Below, piece by piece: positions 40,841 to 47,065 of a stretch of DNA of 47,065 nt. Location: contig RBWT01000047.1 in the NCBI GenBank assembly GCA_004010275.1, positions 1 through 47,065 of the forward strand, read 5' to 3'. Numbering within the stretch: the stretch's first letter is position 1; every line of letters starts with the position of its first letter. A model generated the notes under the pieces. The model saw only the letters and a list, made by a program, of their open reading frames with translations, searched no databases and had not been told where the DNA came from. The translations under genes were made by a program, and so were the position numbers. This DNA is from Streptomyces huasconensis. GTDB taxonomy: Bacteria; Actinomycetota; Actinomycetes; Streptomycetales; Streptomycetaceae.

Positions 40841-42426
40841 GACTTGCCTCCAGTGAGGAGCTTCTGCACGGCCGGGTCGGTCAGGCCGAGGAGAGCCGCG
40901 GGCCAGAGTCCGGCGAGGACGGTGAGGGCGACGAGCGGGGTCCAGGCGGCGAGTTCGTAGCCGTGGACGTCGGCGAGCACCGGAGGCGCGGGCTCGGCCG
41001 CGGGCTGCGGCATCGGGCCCATGCAGACACGGCGTACGACGATGAGCATGTACGCGGCGGTGAGCAGCGTGCCGAAGGCGGCGATCGCCATGAAGGTGAG
41101 GAAGGCGGGACGGCTCAGGCCGTCGGCGGGCTTGAAGGCTCCGAACAGCGCGAGCATCTCGCCCCAGAACCCGGCGAGGCCCGGCAGGCCGAGGGAGGCG
41201 ACCGCGCCGAACGCGAGCAGGCCGCCGAGGCGGGGGGCCTCGCCGTAGAGCGCGGCGCCGGACTCCTGTGCGAGCGAGTCGAGGTCGGTGGTGCCGGTGC
41301 GGTCCTTGAGCGCGCCGACGAGGAAGAAGAGCAGGCCGGTGATGAGGCCGTGGGCGATGTTGGCGAACAGCGCGCCGTTCACGCCGGTCGGGCTCATCGT
41401 CGCGATGCCGAGCAGCACGAAGCCCATGTGGCCGACGGAGGAGTACGCGATGAGCCGCTTGAGGTCACCCTTCGCGCCCCGCTTGGCGAGGGCGAGGCAG
41501 GCGAGGGAGCCGTAGATGATCCCGACGACCGCGAAGGCCGCGAGGTAGGGCGCGAACTCCCGCATGCCGTCGGGGGCGATGGGCAGGAGAATGCGGACGA
41601 ACCCGTACGTACCCATCTTCAGCAGCACGCCGGCGAGCAGGACCGAGCCGACGGTGGGCGCGGCGGTGTGGGCGTCCGGCAGCCAGCTGTGCAGCGGCCA
41701 CATCGGCGTCTTGACCGCGAGCCCGATCCCGATCGCCAGAACGGCGATGACCTGCACGGATGTACTCAGCCCGCGGCCGTTGTCAGTGGCGAGTGCCACC
41801 ATGTCGAATGTGCCGGACTTGAGCCCGATGAGGAGCAGGCCCAGCAGCATCACGACGGACCCGAGCAGGGTGTAGAGGATGAACTTCCAGGCGGCCTGGG
41901 TTCGTTGCTCGCCGCCCCAGCGGGCGATGAGGAAGTACATCGGGATGAGCACCATCTCGAACGCCAGGAAGAACAGCAGCAGATCGAGGACGGCGAAGGT
42001 CGCGAGGGTGCCGGACTCGAGGACGAGGATCAGTGCGACGAATGCCTTGGGGGACGGGCCCTTGGGCATCTTGAAGTAGCTGTAGAGCGCGCAGAGGAAG
42101 GTCAGCAGCGCGGTCAGGACCAGGAGGGGGAGCGAGATGCCGTCGATGCCGAGGTGGATGCGCACGTCGAGTGCGGGAATCCAGCTGATGTCGGTCGTCG
42201 CCTGCATCTTCGACGGGTGGTCGTGGTCGAAGCCGAGCGCGAGGACGAGCGCGGCGAGCAGGACGGCGCCGGTCACGATCACGCCGTGGCGGAGCACGGC
42301 CTGGTCGGGTGACTTTCCCTTCAGTCCGGGCGGGGCCGGCAGGAGAGCGGCCACGGCGCCGATGAGCGGGCCGACGACGATCAACGCCAGAAGAAACTGC
42401 ATCACGGACTCACTGATACCGATCAC
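40837..42426 (-). CDS. nuoM: NADH-quinone oxidoreductase subunit M
   Basis: This antiporter-like membrane subunit of complex I has 529 residues. It shows LESGTLATFAVLDLLLFFLA with the conserved Glu of helix 5, AVKTPMWPLHSWLPDAH with the pumping lysine, and AYSSVGHMGFVLLG. The GTG at VIGISESV is used; a start 8 codons later (ATG CAG TTT) is also possible. It follows nuoL by 6 bases and overlaps nuoN. Confidence 0.94.
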   Translation of the reverse strand: MIGISESVMQFLLALIVVGPLIGAVAALLPAPPGLKGKSPDQAVLRHGVIVTGAVLLAALVLALGFDHDHPSKMQATTDISWIPALDVRIHLGIDGISLPLLVLTALLTFLCALYSYFKMPKGPSPKAFVALILVLESGTLATFAVLDLLLFFLAFEMVLIPMYFLIARWGGEQRTQAAWKFILYTLLGSVVMLLGLLLIGLKSGTFDMVALATDNGRGLSTSVQVIAVLAIGIGLAVKTPMWPLHSWLPDAHTAAPTVGSVLLAGVLLKMGTYGFVRILLPIAPDGMREFAPYLAAFAVVGIIYGSLACLALAKRGAKGDLKRLIAYSSVGHMGFVLLGIATMSPTGVNGALFANIAHGLITGLLFFLVGALKDRTGTTDLDSLAQESGAALYGEAPRLGGLLAFGAVASLGLPGLAGFWGEMLALFGAFKPADGLSRPAFLTFMAIAAFGTLLTAAYMLIVVRRVCMGPMPQPAAEPAPPVLADVHGYELAAWTPLVALTVLAGLWPAALLGLTDPAVQKLLTGGKS

Positions 42427-42432
42427 GGCTGC

Positions 42433-44426
42433 TCACGCTCCGGCGGTGGCGACGAGGACGGCGGCGACGGCCAGGACGACCGTGCCTGCGAGCAGCGCGC
42501 TCAGATAGGTCTGCACGTTGCCGGTCTGCGCGCGCCGGACGGCCGCGCCGAGCCAGCGGGGTGCGGTGCCCGCGCGCGCACGTACGTCTCGACGACCTCG
42601 CGGTCTAGGAAGCGGACGAGACGCGCGGCGGCCTGGACCGGGCGGACGAACAGGACGGTGTAGACGGCGTCGAGGCGGAAGCCGGCGGCGGCGTGGTGGT
42701 GCAGGGGGCCGAGCAGGAGGCGGCCGGGGTCGGCCGGGTCGTGGGCCGAGGCCACGTTCCCGTAGGCGGGGGCGTGCGAGGCGATGGCCTGCGACTCGAC
42801 CTGTCCTCCGTCGCCGCCCGGGCTCACCGCGACCGCGCCCATCGGGACGCGGGCGGCGAGCGCGGTGGTGTGCCGCCACGCGCCGTACGTGACAAGGCCA
42901 CCGGCGAGGGCGAGGCCCGTACCGAGCACGGAGGTCGTCAGCGTCGGGGTGAGCGAGTGCCCGTCGAACCAGTCCGGCAGGACACCGACGGTGAGTCCGA
43001 AGGCGAGGGAGGGGACCGCGAGCACCCAGAGCACGGCGGTCATGGCCACGGGCTGCTTCCCGTGGTCGGGGGCTTCCGCTCCCCTGCCGTGGAAGGCGAG
43101 CAGCCACAGACGCGTCGCGTAGGCGGCGGTGAGGAGGGCGGTGAGCAGTCCGGCGACGAGGACGATCCAGCCGGCTGCCGTGGGCACGGACTCGGCGTGG
43201 CCCGTGGCGGTGTGCTCGGCGGCACCGAGCACGGCCTCCTTGGAGAAGAAGCCGCTGAACGGCGGGATCGCGGCGAGCGCGAGGAGCGCCACGGTCATCG
43301 TCCAGTAGGCGTCCGGGATGCGGTCGCGCAGGCCCCGCATGCGGGACATGGCGGCCAGGGAGTTGGTGCCGGCGGCGTGGATGACCACGCCTGCCGCGAG
43401 GAACAGCAGCGCCTTGAAGGCGCCATGGGACAGGAGGTGGAAGACGGCGGCACCGCGGTCGCCGACGGCGAGGGCGCCGGTCATGTAGCCGAGCTGACCG
43501 ATCGTCGAGTACGCGAGGACGCGCTTGATGTCGTCCTGGGCGAGCGCGGCGAGGGCCGAACCGGCCATCGTGACGGCGGCCATGACGGCGAGGACGACCA
43601 GGGCCGCCCCGGAGGCGGCGAAGACGGGGAGGAGCCGGGCCACGAAGTAGACACCGGCGGCGACCATCGTCGCGGCGTGGATCAGCGCGGAGACGGGCGT
43701 GGGGCCCGCCATCGCGTTCGGCAGCCAGGTGTGCAGCGGGAACTGCGCCGACTTGCCCGCCACGCCCGCGAGGAGCAGCAGGGCGATCAGCGTCGGGTGG
43801 TCGAGCCCGCCGTCGCCGACCGCCGCGAGGATCGTCGTGATCCGGAAGGAGCCCGCGTCGACGGCGAGGGCGAACAGGCCGATCAGGAAGGGGACATCAC
43901 CGAGCTTGGTGACCAGGAACGCCTTCAGGGAGGCGGCGCGCGCCTCGGGCGTCTCCCAGTAGTGGCCGACGAGGAAGTACGAGCAGATGCCCATGATCTC
44001 CCAGCCGACCAGCAGCACCATCAGGTCGCCGGAGTAGACGACGAGCAGCATCGCGGAGGTGAAGAGGGAGACGAGAGCGGCGTACGAGGGGTAGCGCGAG
44101 TCCTCGCGGAGGTAGCTCGTCGAGTAGATCTGCACGCAGGAGGCGACGACGCCGACCAGGACGGCGACGAGGGCGGCGAAGCCGTCGATGTGCAGGGCGA
44201 GTTCGATGGGGACCGAGCCGGTCGGGGTCAGCTCGGTGGCGGCGTCGACGGCCCGGCCGCCGCCTTGGCGGGCGGCGACGAGGACGGCCAGGACGAGTGC
44301 CGTCAGCGTGGGCAGCACCGCGAGGGGGCGTACGAGTCCGGGGCTCCGGCGGCCGAGCAGCAGGCCCGCGGCCGCGCCCAGGAACGGGAGGAGGGGGACG
44401 AGAGTGGCGAGGGTGGTGGTGGTGAC
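42433..44426 (-). CDS. nuoL: NADH-quinone oxidoreductase subunit L, with a frameshift and a lost start codon
   Basis: NuoL is the distal proton pump with the long lateral helix. The body is clear: [65 protein letters not shown]. Near 42572 a one-base loss (GTGCGCGCGCGGGC for GTGCGCGGCGCGGGC) throws the last 45 residues ([20 protein letters not shown]... to VATAGA) into another frame. The natural start appears to be at 44426 ([17 protein letters not shown]), but the codon reads GTC instead of GTG. With both repairs the protein is 664 residues. Without them the first usable start is GTG at 44318. Confidence 0.9.
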
Positions 44427-44869
44427 GCGGCGGCCTCGGTCTTCTGCGACTGCGGTGACGGCTGGGGCGCGCGCGACGCCTGTGCCTGCTCGGCCTGCAT
44501 CTGTGCCTGCTCGGCCTGCATCTGCTCCTCCTGTGCCCGCGCCTCGTGCTCCGTGGTGGGTTCGGCGGTGTCGCGGAGGGCGTCGACGGCGGAGGTGCCG
44601 CGGTTGCGGTAGACCGCGAGGACGATCGCGAGGCCGATGCCGATCTCGGCGGCGGCGATGGCGATGACGAAGAGGGTCAGGGCCTGGCCGGCGTGGAGGG
44701 AGTCGCGGAGCCAGACGTCGAAGGCGACGAGGTTGAGGTTGACGGCGTTGAGCATCAGCTCGACGGACATCAGGACCAGGATCGCGTTGCGCCGGGCGAG
44801 CACGCCGTACAGGCCGACGCAGAAGAGGAGGGCGGCGAGGACGGCGGGATAGGCGAGGTGGAGGTGCAT
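44423..44869 (-). CDS. nuoK: NADH-quinone oxidoreductase subunit K with long Gln-rich tail; stop codon lost
   Basis: NuoK has three membrane helices. Residues 1-99 ([20 protein letters not shown]..., [15 protein letters not shown] with the key membrane Glu) are the normal subunit. A tail follows, rich in Glu and Gln, with two perfect tandem copies of MQAEQAQ, ending QSQKTEAAA. The expected stop TGA (44425-44423), overlapping the nuoL GTG, reads TCA, so the frame runs on to 44303 with no family similarity. One base change (44424) would restore both the nuoK stop and the nuoL start. The ATG overlaps the nuoJ stop. Confidence 0.88.
44480..44521. repeat. Perfect 21-bp tandem duplication in the nuoK tail
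   Basis: Two identical adjacent 21-bp units (44480-44500 and 44501-44521) encode MQAEQAQ twice in frame. Consistent with recent replication slippage. Confidence 0.9.
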
Positions 44870-45465
44870 CAGCGGTCTCCCTCCGGGGCGGGTGTGCCCT
44901 TGGCCGTCTTGCGGGACAGGACGATCGCGCCGACGAGGGCGGCGAGGAGGAGGACGGAGAGCGCTTCGAAGGGGAGCACCCAGTGCCGGAAGAGGACCGA
45001 GCCGGTCACGCCGGTGGAGCCCTGGGCGGCGCCGTCCAGGTCGATCACCGTGGTGCGGAAGGCGTCCACGACGACCCAGACCAGGGCGGCGGCAGCGGCG
45101 AGGGCCACGGCGAGCGCGAGCGGGCGGTTGCCCGAATCGGCGTCCGGGGAGCGGCCGATGGGCGCCCGGGTGAGCATCAGGCCGAAGAGGAGGAGGACCA
45201 CGACGGAACCGACGTAGATGAGGACCTGTACCCAGGCGATGAACTCCGCGGTCAGCAGGAGGTACTCGACGGCGAGGCCGCCGAGCGCCACGACCAGCCA
45301 CAGGGCGGCGTGCACCAGTTGGCGGGTCGTGACGGTGATGACCGCCGCGCCGAGCGTGACGAGGCCGACGAGGAGGAAGGCGATCTCGACGCCGGTCGGT
45401 GAGAGGAAACCGTGGTTCTCGGCGGCCGCGGCCGCCGTTGCCGCGGTGGCTGCTGCGGAGGTCAC
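44869..45465 (-). CDS. nuoJ: NADH-quinone oxidoreductase subunit J
   Basis: NuoJ is a five-helix membrane subunit of complex I. The 198-residue product starts at GTG ([20 protein letters not shown]) with AAGGGGAG 5 bases upstream and overlapping the nuoI stop as GTGA. The conserved helix-3 region ([20 protein letters not shown]) contains the pi-bulge segment important for quinone-coupled gating. The Ala-rich first 20 residues look like low-complexity extension. Confidence 0.93.
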   Translation of the reverse strand: MTSAAATAATAAAAAENHGFLSPTGVEIAFLLVGLVTLGAAVITVTTRQLVHAALWLVVALGGLAVEYLLLTAEFIAWVQVLIYVGSVVVLLLFGLMLTRAPIGRSPDADSGNRPLALAVALAAAAALVWVVVDAFRTTVIDLDGAAQGSTGVTGSVLFRHWVLPFEALSVLLLAALVGAIVLSRKTAKGTPAPEGDR

Positions 45466-46022
45466 GACTCCCCTTCCCGCGGCTCGGGCTCGGGTTCTTG
45501 GGCTGCGGCGAGTTTCTCCGCTGCCTTGCGGGCGCGGCGAGTTCCTTCGGCTCCTCGGCGCCGGGGTCCGAGGGCGGGCGGGGCCGGGACCGTCCACATC
45601 CACTCGCGGAGCTTGTCGCGCTCGTGGGTGAGTTCGTGGATGTCGGTCTCGGCGTACTCGAACTCCGGGGACCAGAAGAGGGCGTCGAAGGGGCAGACCT
45701 CGATGCAGATGCCGCAGTACATGCAGAGGGAGAAGTCGATGGCGAAGCGGTCGAGGACGTTGCGGCTGCGCTCGCGGCCACCGGGGGCGGCGGGCGGCAC
45801 CGTCTCCTTGTGGGAGTCGATGTAGATGCACCAGTCGGGGCACTCGCGGGCGCACAGCATGCAGACCGTGCAGTTCTCCTCGAACAGGCCGATGACGCCA
45901 CGGGTGCGGGGCGGCAGTTCGGGCTGGGCGTCGGGGTACTGCTCGGTGACGGTCTTCTTCGTCATCGTGCGGAGGGTGACGGCGAGGCCCTTGGCGAGGC
46001 CGGACCCTGGGATCGGAGGCAT
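45462..46022 (-). CDS. nuoI: NADH-quinone oxidoreductase subunit I (two 4Fe-4S clusters)
   Basis: NuoI carries clusters N6a and N6b that pass electrons to N2. Both cysteine motifs are intact ([12 protein letters not shown] and [12 protein letters not shown]). The start overlaps the nuoH stop (TGATG). The C-terminal tail reads [20 protein letters not shown], but an alternative frame over the same bases reads [12 protein letters not shown], as in other streptomycetes. I infer one extra base near 45568 and one missing near 45535 that cancel, scrambling about residues 151-162. The functional core is unaffected. Confidence 0.93.
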   Translation of the reverse strand: MPPIPGSGLAKGLAVTLRTMTKKTVTEQYPDAQPELPPRTRGVIGLFEENCTVCMLCARECPDWCIYIDSHKETVPPAAPGGRERSRNVLDRFAIDFSLCMYCGICIEVCPFDALFWSPEFEYAETDIHELTHERDKLREWMWTVPAPPALGPRRRGAEGTRRARKAAEKLAAAQEPEPEPREGES

Positions 46023-46990
46023 CAGTTGATCGCCACCTTCACGATTCCGGTGAGCGCGATCTGCGCGAGGGCGAGGGGGACGAGGGTGGTCCAGGCCAGC
46101 TTCTGGAGCTGGTCCTCACGGAGACGGGGGTAGGACACGCGCAGCCAGATCACGACGAACGCGAGGACCGCCGTCTTGAGCAGGGTCCAGACCCAGCCCA
46201 GGCCCTCGGCGCCCCACGGGCCGTGCCAGCCGCCCAGGAAGAGGACGGTGGTCAGGCCGCACAGGACGACGATTCCGGCGTACTCGGCGAGGAGGAAGAG
46301 GGCGAAGCGCAGGCCCGTGTACTCGGTGTAGGCACCGAAGATGATCTCGGAGTCGGCGACCGGCATGTCGAAGGGCGGGCGCTGGAGTTCGGCGAGGCCG
46401 GCGACGAAGAACACGAGGGCGCCGACGATCTGCCAGGGCAGCCACCACCACTCGAACTCGTCGACGATGCCGGGCAGGGAGACCGTGCCCGCCGCCATCG
46501 CGACCGAGGCGGCGGCGAGCAGCATCGGCAGTTCGTAGGCGAGGAGCTGGGCGGCGGTGCGCAGGCCGCCGAGGAGGGAGAACTTGTTGGCGCTGGCCCA
46601 GCCCGCCATGAGCGAGCCGAGGACGCTGATGCCCATGATCGCGAGAACGAAGAAGATGCCCGCGTCGACGACCTCGCCGACGGCGCCCTCGCCGGGGCCG
46701 ATCGGGATGGCGACGAGTACGAGGAGGTAGGGCAGCAGGGCGATGGCGGGGGCGAGCTGGAAGACCCGGCGGTCGGCGTCGGCCGGGACGATGTCTTCCT
46801 TCTGCGCGAACTTGACGCCGTCCGCGACGAGTTGCGCCCAGCCGTGGAAGCCGCCGGCGTACATGGGGCCGAGGCGGCCCTGCATGTGGGCCATCACCTT
46901 GTGTTCGGTCTGGCCGATGACGAGGGGCAGGACCAGGAACACCGCGAAGACGATGACGAGGCGCAGGGCGACGTCGAGGGCGTCGTTCAC
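46022..46990 (-). CDS. nuoH: NADH-quinone oxidoreductase subunit H
   Basis: NuoH forms much of the quinone chamber of complex I. The 322-residue product has about 8 helices and the conserved loops [38 protein letters not shown] and [20 protein letters not shown] followed by [13 protein letters not shown]. The GTG start overlaps the stop of the upstream gene (GTGA). It is the most upstream complete nuo gene in the window. Confidence 0.95.
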   Translation of the reverse strand: MNDALDVALRLVIVFAVFLVLPLVIGQTEHKVMAHMQGRLGPMYAGGFHGWAQLVADGVKFAQKEDIVPADADRRVFQLAPAIALLPYLLVLVAIPIGPGEGAVGEVVDAGIFFVLAIMGISVLGSLMAGWASANKFSLLGGLRTAAQLLAYELPMLLAAASVAMAAGTVSLPGIVDEFEWWWLPWQIVGALVFFVAGLAELQRPPFDMPVADSEIIFGAYTEYTGLRFALFLLAEYAGIVVLCGLTTVLFLGGWHGPWGAEGLGWVWTLLKTAVLAFVVIWLRVSYPRLREDQLQKLAWTTLVPLALAQIALTGIVKVAIN

Positions 46991-47065
46991 TCGGTGCCTC
47001 CGGTGCGGTCGTCGTTTGCGGGGGGCGGGGTGGTGGGTGAGGTGGGGTTGGCTGCGGGGTCCGGT
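46987..47065 (-). CDS. C-terminal tail of an upstream nuo-cluster gene (partial)
   Basis: The stop TGA at 46987-46989 overlaps the nuoH start, in the same pattern as the other nuo genes. The 25 visible codons encode a Pro/Thr-rich tail ending NDDRTGGTE, which is not diagnostic. By cluster order it is probably nuoD or a nuoC/D-type subunit; nuoG is also possible. Confidence 0.5.
   Translation of the reverse strand, partial: PDPAANPTSPTTPPPANDDRTGGTE

Noticed and set aside
40600..42312. Long plus-strand frames opposite the nuo genes
   Set aside because: Gly/Glu/Asp/Arg-rich shadow translations of membrane genes, with no independent signal.

Overview
This window is a high-G+C actinobacterial chromosome segment, almost certainly from a Streptomyces. 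The gene order tuf-fusA-rpsG-rpsL / rpoC-rpoB-rplL-rplJ / rplA-rplK-nusG-secE-tRNA-Trp, the RpoB and RpoC sequences, GTG/TTG starts with purine-rich Shine-Dalgarno sequences, and a few TTA codons only in accessory genes all fit that genus.

Layout. (1) 0.2-4.6 kb, minus strand: translation operon rpsL-rpsG-fusA-tuf. (2) 5.0-10.8 kb, plus strand, opposite to the genes on both sides: a compact five-gene accessory cassette. It encodes a CRP/FNR-type regulator with an intact cyclic-nucleotide pocket, a class III nucleotidyl-cyclase-like protein, a degenerate STAND-like P-loop protein with a helical-repeat tail, an SPFH/band-7-like protein and a membrane M48 zinc peptidase. The cyclase and the P-loop protein share a short glycine-rich motif (Q[YF]GVxGGxVxGD), and the last two genes each hold a TTA (bldA-type) codon. 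This is the best candidate for an undescribed system. (3) 10.9-25.3 kb, minus strand: rpoC, rpoB, rplL, rplJ, two LppX-like lipoproteins, rplA, rplK, nusG, secE and tRNA-Trp. (4) 25.4-32.8 kb: aminotransferase, adenosine deaminase, murB, a TetR/MFS pair with two matching operators, two MaoC/Had-type dehydratases, rpmG, tRNA-Met and tRNA-Thr. The order tRNA-Thr, tRNA-Met, rpmG, hadA-like, hadB-like ... tRNA-Trp, secE, nusG is the ancient actinobacterial order also seen in mycobacteria. (5) 33.0-38.3 kb: a cytosine-deaminase-like amidohydrolase, an SDR protein, a small zinc-ribbon protein, tRNA-Tyr (the SLP1-type attachment site, here empty), yajQ, an odd tRNA-like element, a small stress-type membrane protein, a 1000-bp IS5-family element with 4-bp CTAG duplications, and yccF. 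(6) 38.3-47.1 kb, minus strand: htpX, then a respiratory complex I block transcribed nuoH-I-J-K-L-M-N, cut by the right edge; nearly every gene overlaps the next by 4 bases.

Sequence quality. At least eleven single-base indels break or locally shift genes that should be intact, including the essential rplL and rplA, plus adenosine deaminase (2), tetR, the amidohydrolase (3), nuoN, nuoL and nuoI (2, compensating); the transposase is also split, and a base change removes both the nuoK stop and the nuoL start. Most indels are loss of one G or C in GG/CC-rich contexts, so I read them as residual assembly errors rather than real pseudogenes.
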